Source of the DNA: Runella slithyformis DSM 19594
GTDB lineage: Bacteria; Bacteroidota; Bacteroidia; Cytophagales; Spirosomataceae
DNA length: 64,000 bases
Direction: 5' to 3'
NCBI RefSeq assembly: GCF_000218895.1
Contig: NC_015703.1
Span: 4,911,001 to 4,975,000, forward strand
Each line of letters opens with the position of its first letter. Within the stretch, counting starts at the first letter, position 1. Shown one piece after another: positions 1-9,284 of this stretch. Position numbers and translations under genes: made by a program. The notes beneath the pieces are model-generated. The model was given only the letters and a program-made list of their open reading frames with translations. It was not told the DNA's origin and did no database searches.

Positions 1-970
1 CATGAAACAAAGCACCGAACTCTTTCGTAAACACAATCGACGTACCTACGGGCTGGTGCGCGCTTCCAACGCGGGCGGTGTGTCGTTGCCGTACGTGATC
101 TACAATGACAATTACAGTCACGAAGATTTTATCACGGGACTCATCAACAGCGGCTTTTCGGGTACTTTATGGACCCCCGAAGTCCGCGCTTCCAAAACGG
201 GCGAGGAGTGGCTGCGACGCTTTCAGTCGGTGTGTTTTTCGCCCATGGCCATGATCAATGCGTGGGCAAGCAGCACCAAGCCCTGGACCTTTCCGGAAGT
301 GGCCGACCAAATCAAAGAAGTGGCGCAGCTGCGGATGCGGATGATGCCGTATTGGTATTCCGAATTTGCCAAATACCATTTTGAAGGTACGCCGCCCTTT
401 CATGCGGTCAACCTCGTGGCGGATTTCAAAACGGAGGTCAAAAAAGAGGTTGTAAACGCCAATCTGGAAGAAAACCCCTATGTACTGGCCGTCAGCAAAG
501 AGATCAAAGATCAGTACATGGCGGGTGAATATCTGTTGGTCGCACCCATGTTTACGGGTCAAACCTCGCGGAAAGTGGTATTGCCCAAAGGAAAGTGGTA
601 CGATTTCTACACCGGGCAATTGGCGGGAGAAGGAGAGGTTATCACCGTTACGCCGGGACTGGACAAAATCCCCGTGTTTGTCAAAGACGGCGGCATTATT
701 CCGATGATGCCGGTCCTGCTGCATGCGCCCCAACCCAACCAAAAAGTAGACCTTGAAATTCGCCATTACGGCCAAAAAAATGCTCAATACCGCCTCTACG
801 ACGACGACGGCGAAACCTTTGCGTACGAAAAAGGGCAATTCAGCTGGCGTACCCTCACCGCCGAGCGCGGGGCCGACGGCCGGTGGAAAGGAAGTATTTC
901 CGAACCCGAAAACGGCAAGCCCAATACGGTGGGGAAGGTGAGTTGGAAGTTTATGACGATTTTGGAATGA
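1..970 (+). CDS. GH31 family glycosidase, C-terminal part
   Basis: Only the last ~320 residues are in the window, and the frame is open at base 1. The ATG at base 2 is very unlikely to be the true start, because family members are much longer. What is visible is the end of the catalytic barrel of glycoside hydrolase family 31 (RTYGLVRAS, GFSGTLWTPEVR, RMRMMPYWYSEFAKY), followed by the beta-sandwich domain with the usual YLLVAPMF and PKGKWYDFYTG signatures. Family members are retaining alpha-glycosidases acting on alpha-glucosides or alpha-xylosides, usually periplasmic in Bacteroidota. The substrate cannot be told from this fragment. The catalytic nucleophile region lies upstream of the window. 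A rho-independent terminator stands about 320 bases downstream. Confidence 0.85.
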   Translation, partial: MKQSTELFRKHNRRTYGLVRASNAGGVSLPYVIYNDNYSHEDFITGLINSGFSGTLWTPEVRASKTGEEWLRRFQSVCFSPMAMINAWASSTKPWTFPEVADQIKEVAQLRMRMMPYWYSEFAKYHFEGTPPFHAVNLVADFKTEVKKEVVNANLEENPYVLAVSKEIKDQYMAGEYLLVAPMFTGQTSRKVVLPKGKWYDFYTGQLAGEGEVITVTPGLDKIPVFVKDGGIIPMMPVLLHAPQPNQKVDLEIRHYGQKNAQYRLYDDDGETFAYEKGQFSWRTLTAERGADGRWKGSISEPENGKPNTVGKVSWKFMTILE

Positions 971-1166
971 CGAATGAGCGAATGACGAAGTACGAATGAC
1001 GAATGAGCGAATGACGAAGTACGAATGACGAATGAGCGAATGACGAAGTACGAATGACGAATGAGCGAATGACGAAGTACGAATGACGAATGAGCGAATG
1101 ACGAAGTACGAATGACGAATGAGCGAATGACGAAGTACGAATGACGAATGAGCGAATGACGAAGTA
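965..1166. repeat. 29-bp tandem repeat built of heptamers, ~7 copies
   Basis: Directly after the glycosidase stop, a 29-base unit (cgaatga cgaatgag cgaatga cgaagta) is repeated seven times without spacers, the first copy lacking one base. Each unit is made of four heptamer-like blocks. A block of the opposite orientation (attcgtc-type heptamers) stands at 1440-1525, so the two face each other across the spacer. There are no unique spacers, so this is not a CRISPR array. Confidence 0.9.
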
Positions 1167-1286
1167 CGAATATTCAACTGATTCGTCATTCGAATAATTC
1201 GTACTTTGTCATTTACTCTATCTTCCAACTTTTTGATAATCAGATGCGTCATAGCACTGTAAATACATAACGTTGAGTACAGTTTA

Positions 1287-1317
1287 AACCCGCAGAGCCC
1301 TGTTTTGCGGGTTTTTT
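1287..1317 (+). terminator. Rho-independent terminator after the GH31 gene
   Basis: The sequence aacccgca, an 11-base loop, tgcgggtt and then a T-run form an 8-bp stem. The run of T on the + strand points to termination of rightward transcription from the glycosidase gene. Confidence 0.7.
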
Positions 1318-1439
1318 TGTTGACCAAGGGGGTAAATGCGAATTTGAAGTAAGAGATTGGGAGACGGAATAAAGGAGAACGGAAATAAAGGAAGCTAACA
1401 ACTTCATTCATGCCCCTATACACAGCCCCGCGCGGCGAA

Positions 1440-1525
1440 TGATATTCGTCATTCTACATTCGTACCTCGTCATTCATACATTCGTCAATCGTCATTCGTA
1501 CATTCGTCATTCTCCTCATTTTGTC
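1440..1525. repeat. Heptamer repeat block, attcgtc type
   Basis: Degenerate heptamers (attcgtc, attctac, attcgta, cctcgtc) occupy the spacer before the 3' end of the DUF5916 gene. They are the reverse complement of the units at 965-1166, forming an inverted pair. The rest of 1167-1562 holds only the terminator and no gene that I can support. Confidence 0.7.
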
Positions 1526-1562
1526 AGTTCCTACTTCCTGCATCTGACTTCCGGCTCCTCCC

Positions 1563-3770
1563 TCAAAATTGTTTTAAATAACTGATCTTCGCGATGACGT
1601 GGTCTTCGGTTTGGGTTTTGAGTTGGAGATTTTGGAAGCCCCGGTGGTTGAGAACTACGTAAATATACGAGAGCGGCCGGTACTCCCACGAGAGGCGAAT
1701 GTTATAGTTTTGCGATTGATTTTCTGAATTGCGTTGATAAAACCCGATCAGTTGAAGTCGGGGATTCAGGGCAAACCGACCTTCGATGGCGTACAGATCC
1801 ACGGTGGTATGGGTTTTAGCTTCTCCCACTCCCATAAAGCGGTTTCGATTAAAACGCCCCGACAATGAAAAATGGGGAATCGGGGCAAATTGCAGCGTCC
1901 AGTCGCCCGAGTTGAGTTTACCGCCAAAATACGTTCCCCAGTTATAGATGGTCTGAAGGTTCAGCATCCGCGAAGGGTCGGTACTGGCGTAGATCTGATG
2001 GCGGACGTAATCGTATTTGCCGGTTTGGATCTTTACTCCCAAGGGTTCAAATACATCCGTCAGACGCTGATAGGTAGGCGTAATGCTGTACCCAAAATAC
2101 GCCCCGCTCTGGAGATTAAGCCAGATGGGGTAGATCGTCCAGGTTCGTTCAATGAGTTTGCCCGTCGATACCTGATGGTAAAACTCCGGAAAAACGCTGG
2201 GTTCCCACGCCCTGAGCCATTTTTTAAAGGGCAGGTGTTTGCCGCGGTACCACCAGAAGATTCCCGGGGTGGTGCCGATCACGTCGTTGCGCGATACAAA
2301 GCCCACTTCAGGGTCGTAATCTTTGGTCACGATGGATTGTGTCCACCATATCTTGTACTGATTGCTCACGTAAAAATATTGAGCGTACGCCGATAAGCCC
2401 TGTTTGCCCGTTTTGGAAGAGGTAGAGTGCGAAACGAGCGTATTGAGCGAGTGCGATTCGGCCAGCCGAAAAAAGCCGTCAAGGGTGCTGACCACATTGG
2501 AACCGTCGGGCCGATTTTTAACCGTCAAAAGTCCCCCGATGTGGTGTTGTTTTCCAAAATTTTCTGAAAACCGTCCCACAAAAAAATTGGTGGCCGGGGT
2601 ATCTCCCACGCCCCGTTGACGCATCAAAATGGCCCCGATGTTTCGTTTGGCCGAACGGTACACAAATCGGCCGCCCAGGTCGATCGGAATCGGGTTGCCT
2701 GAGTCGTCCAGGCCGATACGCCGGCTGAAAAAGGGCTGAATGCGCATATTTCCCCCCGATTCGTCGGGGTTGCGGCTGATGCCCACCCCAAACAGAGAGG
2801 CGTTTTCCAGAAAGAACTGCCGTCTTTCGGGAAAAAATACCGAAAACCGCGTTACGTTATTGACCTGACGGTCGGCATCAGCTTGGGCAAAGTCCGTATT
2901 GGCGGTCAGGTCCAGAACGGCATTGGGGTTGATGGCCCATTTGAGTTCACCCCCCAATTTTACGTAGGTATCTTCGGGTTTGGTGGAGGCATCAAACCCT
3001 TTGTAGCGATCAAAGGACGTCAGAAAATACGGCTGCACCCGCACATTGGGCTTAGGCGGGGGCGGTTGCAGATTTTTCAAAACACCCGCATAATCCATTC
3101 GTAAGGAGGTAAAAGAGCGCGGGAAAGGCGAAAAGGCCGATATTTCGTTGGATAAACGGCGGTTTCGATAAATATTGAAGCCCCAATGTTGAACGGTTTC
3201 GGTGGTTTTGGGATAACGCAGCGTCTGCCACGGAATCGCTATTTCAGCTACCCACCCCGAATCGGTACGCATGGTTCGCACCCGCCAGAGTCCGTCCCAG
3301 TCGAGGTCGTAATACACATCATCAAACGACAGCAGATCGCGCTGCACCCCGTACGGATTGGTCGCAAACGCCATGGCGTTGCGCCGGTCATTGAAACCAT
3401 CAAACGACAGCGTGACCAGATCGTGTTGCAGAAAATTAAAATCCCGCTTGAAGTCGGTGGCCCGGATGGCCTTTTTGCCCAACGAATCGCGGGAAAAAAT
3501 ACCGAAGTACAGGAATTGACGGTTGTACAATACCCGTACGTCAGTTTCATGGTTGGGCGCTTTTCCCTGATAAGGTTCGATCTGAACAAAGCGCGGCGAA
3601 GGCTTGGTTTTCTTCCATTCGGCCTCGTTGAGCAAACCTTCAATTTTGAGCGACGTGCTGATCTGCACCGCTTCTATTTCTCGTTTGACCGAATCGGGCC
3701 GGAACACTTCAGCATCTTGAGCCAAAGCCCCAAAAGGGAAAACGACTAACAGGATAAAAAATTTATTCAT
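1563..3770 (-). CDS. DUF5916 family outer-membrane protein
   Basis: The product is 735 residues from the ATG at 3770; a TTG two codons upstream is a weaker alternative. It begins with a cleavable signal peptide (MNKFFILLVVFPFGALAQ). Next comes a carbohydrate-binding-module-9-like domain (~residues 35-220: KIEGLLNEAEWKK, YFGIFSRDS, WVAEIAIPWQTLRYP). A long beta-rich region with alternating aromatic residues fills the remainder and ends in an aromatic-rich strand (VIAKISYLKQF), as in outer-membrane beta-barrels. This is the layout of the DUF5916 family, common in Bacteroidota. Its role is not established; the CBM9-like part suggests contact with sugar or peptidoglycan ligands. It is a single gene, separated from the S9 peptidase upstream by a 320-base repeat-rich spacer. 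Confidence 0.85.
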   Translation of the reverse strand: MNKFFILLVVFPFGALAQDAEVFRPDSVKREIEAVQISTSLKIEGLLNEAEWKKTKPSPRFVQIEPYQGKAPNHETDVRVLYNRQFLYFGIFSRDSLGKKAIRATDFKRDFNFLQHDLVTLSFDGFNDRRNAMAFATNPYGVQRDLLSFDDVYYDLDWDGLWRVRTMRTDSGWVAEIAIPWQTLRYPKTTETVQHWGFNIYRNRRLSNEISAFSPFPRSFTSLRMDYAGVLKNLQPPPPKPNVRVQPYFLTSFDRYKGFDASTKPEDTYVKLGGELKWAINPNAVLDLTANTDFAQADADRQVNNVTRFSVFFPERRQFFLENASLFGVGISRNPDESGGNMRIQPFFSRRIGLDDSGNPIPIDLGGRFVYRSAKRNIGAILMRQRGVGDTPATNFFVGRFSENFGKQHHIGGLLTVKNRPDGSNVVSTLDGFFRLAESHSLNTLVSHSTSSKTGKQGLSAYAQYFYVSNQYKIWWTQSIVTKDYDPEVGFVSRNDVIGTTPGIFWWYRGKHLPFKKWLRAWEPSVFPEFYHQVSTGKLIERTWTIYPIWLNLQSGAYFGYSITPTYQRLTDVFEPLGVKIQTGKYDYVRHQIYASTDPSRMLNLQTIYNWGTYFGGKLNSGDWTLQFAPIPHFSLSGRFNRNRFMGVGEAKTHTTVDLYAIEGRFALNPRLQLIGFYQRNSENQSQNYNIRLSWEYRPLSYIYVVLNHRGFQNLQLKTQTEDHVIAKISYLKQF

Positions 3771-3805
3771 TAACAATCAATCGACAAATGAGAAAAAAAC
3801 TATAG

Positions 3806-3889
3806 TGGACTGTGGACGATGGACTGTGGACGATGGACTGTGGATGGTGGACTCTGGATGGTGGACTCTGGACGATGGATGGTGGATGG
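3806..3889. repeat. Heptanucleotide tandem array (tggactg/tggacga), 12 units
   Basis: Twelve consecutive 7-base units of the form tggaNNN (tggactg, tggacga, tggatgg, tggactc) run without interruption upstream of the DUF5916 start. The array is the inverted counterpart of the block at 3939-4092, since tggacgt on the opposite strand reads acgtcca. Confidence 0.85.
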
Positions 3890-3938
3890 TCGCTTTCCTA
3901 CGTCCGGCTTCGAATTGTCGATAGTCGATTTCGGATTT

Positions 3939-4092
3939 CCAACGTCCAACGTCCAACGTCTAACGTCCAACGTCCATTGTCCAACGTCTAATCTCCAACG
4001 TCCAACGTCCATTGTCCAACGTCTAATCTCCAACGTCTAACGTCCATTGTCCAACGTCTAATCTCCAACGTCCATTGTCCAACGTCCCACTC
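3939..4092. repeat. Heptanucleotide tandem array (ccaacgt), 22 units
   Basis: Twenty-two perfect-length 7-base units (ccaacgt with variants ctaacgt, ccattgt, ctaatct) run up to the stop codon of the S9 peptidase gene. The variants follow a higher-order pattern, with ctaatct usually followed by ccaacgt. Together with 3806-3889 this gives a long imperfect inverted repeat around a 49-base centre, which could fold in RNA or single-stranded DNA. Confidence 0.85.
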
Positions 4093-4093
4093 C

Positions 4094-6073
4094 TCACTTC
4101 AAGTACCTATTAAACCACTTGATGTAGCGCTCAAAGCGGTCTATTTGAAAGGCGGGATTGGTGATGCCGTGGAATTGCCCCGGATAGATGATCAGTTCGG
4201 TAGGAGTCCCCAATGAGCGCAACGCCTGATACATTTGCTCGCTGCCCACCGACGGAACATTAAAGTCGCTTTCGCCCACCATAAACTGCGTCGGGGTTTT
4301 GATGCGGTCGGCCTTCAGGAAGGGGTAGGAGAGGGCCACGTACTTATCGAAATTCTTCCACGGTGAGCCCAACTCGTTTTCGTACTGCATGATGTACTGA
4401 TCCACCCCGTAGAGGGAAGAGATCATCGCCACACCCGCCCCGCTGGAGGCCGCTTTAAAGCGCGTATCCGTGGCAATGGTGTAGTTGGTCAGGATGCCGC
4501 CGTAGCTCCACCCGCCGATGCCCAGTTTCTCAGGGTCGGCAATGCCGTTTTGGACGAGGTAATCGGTTGCGCCTAAAATATCCAGCACCTCTTTGTTGCC
4601 CCAATCGGCCGAAATGACCTTGCTGTAAGCCAATCCGCGCCCGTTGGAGCCCCGATAATTGACGCCCGCGACCGCATACCCGGCCGCCGACAGCATTTGG
4701 CGACTCAGGTCAAAACTGAACTCATCCTGTGCCACCGGACCGCCGTGAATGAACAGAATGGTCGGCAATTTGGCCCCCGGCACGGCATTGGCCGGACGGT
4801 ACAGCAGGTTGGAAACCGTGGCTCCGTCTTTGCTTTTGGACGTAAAGCCTTCCACCGTAGCCAATGCCAGCGGGGCCAAAAAGGCTTCCTGGTGTTTGGT
4901 CAGCCGACGCAGACCGCCTGCCTCCGCTGCGTATAGCTCGGCGGGCGTTTGCGGGTTGCTCATCACGGCCAGCAGGCTGCCCGAAGGGTGTCGTTCGAGG
5001 GTAGCGATGCTCTGATTGCCGGTCAGGGTTTTGGTCATTTTGCCGTCAGCTACCGTAAATTGGGCCACGTAGCGGGTGCGATCATCTGATACCAGGGCGT
5101 GGAGTGCCTTGCCGTCGTTGGTCCAGAGGGGCGAGCTGACGGGCCGATCTAAGGCCAGGCTCAACAGTTTGGGTTCGCCGCCGTCTTTTGCTACCACGCA
5201 CAGGACGGATTGGTCGTACATGAAATAATTTTCGGAAGAGGTAGAGCGAACGTACGCGAGCTGCTTCCCGTCCGGACTCCACTCGGGCCCCGAATCGCGG
5301 CCCGTCCAGGTGGTGATCTGCTTCATGACGGCGTTGGGTTTGGCGTCGATTACCCAAATGTCTGTATTGCCGTTGCGGTCGGGGTCGGCGGTGCGGTTGC
5401 TTACAAACGCGATCTGCGTCCCATCCGGCGACCATTTCGGCGACGATTCATTGTATTTTCCTTTGGTCAGCGTATCCAGTTTCTTCGAGGCCACATCATA
5501 CAGGTACAGGTGAGTGGTTTTTTGGGTGAGGTAGCCTTCCACATCCTGCTTAAATCTAAAACGGTCGATGACGATCGGCTTGGGGGTTTTGGACTTAGAC
5601 GTATCCGGCAGGCTGCTGATGACCAACGCAATCTTTTTGCCATCCGGCGACCATTCATAGTCCGACAGGTCGCCTTTTTTCAGGTCTGTTAAGACGCGTG
5701 CTTCGCCGCCGCGCCGGTCCATGAGCCATATCTGACTGCCCGTCAGCCCGTTGCGGGAAGAGGTAAACGACAGGTATTTGCCGTCCGGACTCCAGCGGGG
5801 CTGTGATTCGCCGTCGGGACTAAAGGTCAGCTGAATGGATTCTTTGCCGTCCCACGATTGCATCCACAGGTCGGTGTTGCGTTTGTTTTTGGCCGAATCG
5901 ACCGACGAAAGTGTATAGGCGACCCATTTGCCATCCGGCGAAATGTGCGGATCGCCCAGGGTTTGGAGGCGGTACACATCGGAGGGTTTTAAAGGCCTTT
6001 TTGGGGTGGATTGGGCCGTAAGGCCGCCGCAGACCATTAACAGGGCCGCAAAAAGCAGTAGAGAATTTTTCAT
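4094..6073 (-). CDS. S9 family peptidase (prolyl oligopeptidase type)
   Basis: The product is 659 residues from the ATG at 6073, chosen because it opens directly into a signal peptide (MKNSLLLFAALLMVCGG) and the upstream ATG adds ten non-hydrophobic residues. The N-terminal half is a TolB-like beta-propeller with repeated SPDGKWVAY / WSPDGK blades. The C-terminal half is the alpha/beta hydrolase: the nucleophile Ser lies in GGWSYGG (around residue 520), the acid is probably Asp in GESDFNVP, and the His lies in PGQFHGIT. Enzymes of this family cleave short peptides in the periplasm, often after proline or as acylaminoacyl peptidases; specificity cannot be read here. The gene stands alone, with heptamer repeats immediately downstream. 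Confidence 0.9.
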   Translation of the reverse strand: MKNSLLLFAALLMVCGGLTAQSTPKRPLKPSDVYRLQTLGDPHISPDGKWVAYTLSSVDSAKNKRNTDLWMQSWDGKESIQLTFSPDGESQPRWSPDGKYLSFTSSRNGLTGSQIWLMDRRGGEARVLTDLKKGDLSDYEWSPDGKKIALVISSLPDTSKSKTPKPIVIDRFRFKQDVEGYLTQKTTHLYLYDVASKKLDTLTKGKYNESSPKWSPDGTQIAFVSNRTADPDRNGNTDIWVIDAKPNAVMKQITTWTGRDSGPEWSPDGKQLAYVRSTSSENYFMYDQSVLCVVAKDGGEPKLLSLALDRPVSSPLWTNDGKALHALVSDDRTRYVAQFTVADGKMTKTLTGNQSIATLERHPSGSLLAVMSNPQTPAELYAAEAGGLRRLTKHQEAFLAPLALATVEGFTSKSKDGATVSNLLYRPANAVPGAKLPTILFIHGGPVAQDEFSFDLSRQMLSAAGYAVAGVNYRGSNGRGLAYSKVISADWGNKEVLDILGATDYLVQNGIADPEKLGIGGWSYGGILTNYTIATDTRFKAASSGAGVAMISSLYGVDQYIMQYENELGSPWKNFDKYVALSYPFLKADRIKTPTQFMVGESDFNVPSVGSEQMYQALRSLGTPTELIIYPGQFHGITNPAFQIDRFERYIKWFNRYLK

Positions 6074-6382
6074 TTTAGAAACAATAAAAGGTTTGTTGAG
6101 CATCTATGCCGGAGGCGGCATCCGTTGCAGCGGCAAATTATGGAATAAAATGACGAATAACGAATGACAAAGTACGAATAACGAATGCGGAGAGTTGCCG
6201 TTGGCGGTAGCCGTCCGTTTAAATCGTAAGACAGAAAAGGCTGTCAGGTGTAGAATAGCTACCTCATTGTGAAAAATAAACTACATAAAGTACCGGTTTT
6301 ATTGCCCGAAACGGGCCGGTATGTAATTTTTGCTGCCATCAGAAAAAAGCGTTTCTCGGTAACCTTCCTCCGTAATTGAACC

Positions 6383-6562
6383 ATGAAAGCCTCTTCAGAA
6401 AAAGACGACCGTCAACGTTCGTCTGCGCAACGTTCAGGCCAAGCCGGTCGAAAGCAAAAGGTGTTGCCGCCTAACGCCCGATTAGCCTCGGGCATGGGCA
6501 AAAACACAATTTTTTTTCGGTGCGTTTATACCAAATCGTTACTGCCTGTTAACAGCCAATAA
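6383..6562 (+). CDS. Possible 59-residue basic protein
   Basis: This short frame from ATG 6383 to TAA 6562 is rich in Arg, Lys, Ser and Gln (start MKASSEKDDRQRSSAQ). It lies upstream of cphA in the 500-base spacer between the divergent S9 peptidase and cphA. I recognise no family and no ribosome-binding site. The same spacer holds a few degenerate cgaatga heptamers (6150-6185) and presumably the promoters of both flanking genes. It may well be non-coding. Confidence 0.2.
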   Translation: MKASSEKDDRQRSSAQRSGQAGRKQKVLPPNARLASGMGKNTIFFRCVYTKSLLPVNSQ

Positions 6563-6605
6563 GTATGTTTCTATTTTACTGATCAGCGTATTCCAATCAT
6601 CATCC

Positions 6606-9242
6606 ATGAAAATTGTAAGTGTAAAAGTCCTGCGCGGGCCCAATTATTGGTCGGCTCGCCGCACCCAACTGATCGTTATGAAGTTGGACCTGGAGGAAGC
6701 GGAAGAGCTTCCTACCAATAAGATCCCGGGATTTGCCGAACGTCTTGAAGCAGCCTTGCCGTCCCTGTATGAGCATCGCTGCTCGGAAGGCCGTCCCGGC
6801 GGTTTTTTTGAGCGGGTCAAAGACGGCACCTGGCTGGGCCACGTGATTGAGCATGTGGCGCTCGAACTCCAAACCCTCGCCGGTATGTTTTGCGGCTACG
6901 GACGCACCCGCTCGGCCGATACGCCCGGCGTGTACCATGTGGTGTTTGCGTATCAGTTGGAAAAAGCGGGTTTGTATGCGGCCGAAGCCGCCGTGTGCCT
7001 GGTAGAGGCCCTGAAAAACAATGTGCCTTACGATCTCCGAAAGGACGTGCAGCTATTGGCCGAAATTCATCGTACGGAAGGCATGGGCCCCAGCACCCGA
7101 TCTATCATAGAGGCCGCCGAGCGACGACAGATTCCGTACAAACGGCTTAACAGTGACTCGCTGATCCTGCTGGGTCAGGGAGTACATCAAAAATTGCTGC
7201 AGGCCGGTATGACCGGCAACACCGGCAGCATTGCCGTTGAATTGGCCTCCGATAAGGAAGCTACCCGACAAATACTCGACGACGGCTTTGTTCCGGTTCC
7301 CAAAGGAGAAACGGTCAGTTCTGTCGAGGAATTGCGCAAGACCGTTGCGGCTCTTGGCTTTCCGGTGGTGCTTAAACCGCTGAATGCCAATCAGGGAAAA
7401 GGGGTCACGACCAACATCCAAACCATGGCAAAGGCGGTGGAGGCATTTGAAAAAGCCCATACCTATGGCGGCCGGGTGATCGTGGAACGCTTTATTGCCG
7501 GGTTTGATTTTCGTTTTCTGGTGATCAATTATTCGCTGGTGGCGGTTGCCAAACGAACCCCCGCACTGGTGGAAGGAAACGGCAAAGAAAGCATCGGCCA
7601 ACTCATCGATCAAGTCAACCAACAGCCCGACCGGGGAGAAGACCACGAAAAAAATCTCACCAAAATCAAAGTGGACGCCATGACGCTGGCCATTCTGGAA
7701 GAGAAAGGTTTAACCCTTGCATCTGTTTTGCCCTTTGGGGAACTTCTCTTGCTCAAAGACACCGCCAACCTCAGTACCGGCGGTACGGCCGTGGATGTCA
7801 CCGACAGCGTACACCCTTCCAATGTCTTTCTGGCGGAGCGGGTGGCGCGCCTGATGAACCTCGATATCTGCGGCATCGACATCGTAGCGGAAGATATCAG
7901 TCAACCGATCACCGAAGAAAACGGTGCCGTCATTGAAGTTAATGCCTGCCCGGGCTTTCGGATGCACCTTTCGCCATCCGCCGGGCCGGGCCGGGATGTG
8001 GGAGGAGAGGTGATCAAAATGCTGTACCCGTCTCATGCCCCCACCCGCATTCCGGTCGTGGCCGTAACGGGGACCAACGGTAAAACCACCACGACCCGTT
8101 TAGTGGCGCACTTTGCCAAAAATGCGGGGCATTCCGTAGGTTATACCACCACCGACGGAATCTATATTCAGGACCAACTCATCTATGAAGGCGATTGCAG
8201 CGGCCCGCAAAGTGCCGAAGCCATCCTGCGCGACCCTTCGGTCAATTTTGCGGTGCTGGAATGCGCACGCGGCGGCATTCTGCGCTCAGGTCTTGGGTTT
8301 GATAAATGCAACATCAGCATCATCACCAACATCACCGAAGACCATTTGGGCCTTGATGACATCCATACCCTGGAAGAATTGGCGCGGGTGAAATCTGTTG
8401 TAGCGCGCAGCACGTTCAGCAACGGGTATGCCATTCTCAACGCCGACGATGATACCGTCTACGGGCTCCGGGAAGAATTAGACTGTACTGTTGCTTTGTT
8501 CAGCGTTCATGAAAACAACGAACGCGTGTTGGCCCACTGTCGGGCGGGCGGCATGGCGGCCATTATCCGGCAGGGCTACTTTACCCTATGCCGGGGCAAA
8601 TGGACAGAGCGCATTGCAAACGTTAATGACGTGCCGCTTACCTTTGAAGGACGCGCCACCTGCATGATCAAAAATATTCTGCCGTCCATTTTGGCCGCCG
8701 CTCTCTGCGATTTTGATACCAAAACCATTCGCCGTTCGCTGCAATCGTTTGTGCCGGGGCCTGAATTTACGCCCGGAAGGATGAACGTATTTAAGGTAAG
8801 GGACTCTCAGGTCATGATCGACTATGTACACAATACCGATGGCTTTCAGGAACTTGCCGAGTTTATGAAGCGGGTGGATGCCGAGGTAAAAGTGGGCATC
8901 ATCGGCTGTGCCGGCGACCGCCGAGACGAAGATATCATCAAAATGGGCGTATGTGTGGCTCAGATGTTCGATAAAATCATCATTCGTCACGATAAAGACG
9001 GACGCGGCCGAACGGAGCAGGAGCTGACACGTTTGCTGCTGGAAGGCATCCATTGCGTAAATCAGGAAGCCGAAATTACGGTTATTTCGGATGAGGTCGA
9101 GGCGCTGGAGTATGCCATTGACCACTTTGGGAAAGGAGCCTTTATTGTGAACAGCAGCGAAGAGATCAAGAAAAGCATCGATTTTGTGCGAATGAAGCAA
9201 CAGGCGGCTTCTCACTCTTTTGCTTTTGAATACGCCGCCTGA
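6606..9242 (+). CDS. cphA: Cyanophycin synthetase
   Basis: The protein has 878 residues, the usual family length. It polymerises aspartate and arginine into cyanophycin (multi-L-arginyl-poly-L-aspartate), using ATP. Three parts are visible: an N-terminal domain (~1-160), an ATP-grasp domain (~165-470: DKEATRQILDDGFVPVPKG, VVLKPLNANQGKGV, DICGIDIVAEDI, VIEVNACPGFRMH), and a C-terminal Mur-ligase-like domain with P-loop VTGTNGKTTTTR near residue 489 and FAVLECARGGILRSG further on. The ATG at 6606 gives the standard N-terminus (MKIVSVKVLRGPNYWS). It heads a three-gene operon with the matching degradation enzymes, so storage and mobilisation of the polymer are encoded together. Confidence 0.97.
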   Translation: MKIVSVKVLRGPNYWSARRTQLIVMKLDLEEAEELPTNKIPGFAERLEAALPSLYEHRCSEGRPGGFFERVKDGTWLGHVIEHVALELQTLAGMFCGYGRTRSADTPGVYHVVFAYQLEKAGLYAAEAAVCLVEALKNNVPYDLRKDVQLLAEIHRTEGMGPSTRSIIEAAERRQIPYKRLNSDSLILLGQGVHQKLLQAGMTGNTGSIAVELASDKEATRQILDDGFVPVPKGETVSSVEELRKTVAALGFPVVLKPLNANQGKGVTTNIQTMAKAVEAFEKAHTYGGRVIVERFIAGFDFRFLVINYSLVAVAKRTPALVEGNGKESIGQLIDQVNQQPDRGEDHEKNLTKIKVDAMTLAILEEKGLTLASVLPFGELLLLKDTANLSTGGTAVDVTDSVHPSNVFLAERVARLMNLDICGIDIVAEDISQPITEENGAVIEVNACPGFRMHLSPSAGPGRDVGGEVIKMLYPSHAPTRIPVVAVTGTNGKTTTTRLVAHFAKNAGHSVGYTTTDGIYIQDQLIYEGDCSGPQSAEAILRDPSVNFAVLECARGGILRSGLGFDKCNISIITNITEDHLGLDDIHTLEELARVKSVVARSTFSNGYAILNADDDTVYGLREELDCTVALFSVHENNERVLAHCRAGGMAAIIRQGYFTLCRGKWTERIANVNDVPLTFEGRATCMIKNILPSILAAALCDFDTKTIRRSLQSFVPGPEFTPGRMNVFKVRDSQVMIDYVHNTDGFQELAEFMKRVDAEVKVGIIGCAGDRRDEDIIKMGVCVAQMFDKIIIRHDKDGRGRTEQELTRLLLEGIHCVNQEAEITVISDEVEALEYAIDHFGKGAFIVNSSEEIKKSIDFVRMKQQAASHSFAFEYAA

Positions 9243-9284
9243 GCCATAAATGAGCCTGTATACCGCTATAATCAACGTTTAGCT

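Noticed and set aside
965-1166. CRISPR array, because of the 29-base repeat length
   Set aside because: The units follow each other directly with no spacers, have internal heptamer structure and no cas genes nearby.
167-1423. Long - strand open frame of 418 codons over the GH31 gene and repeats
   Set aside because: It is antisense to a clear GH31 coding region and continues into tandem repeats; low-complexity translation and no family.
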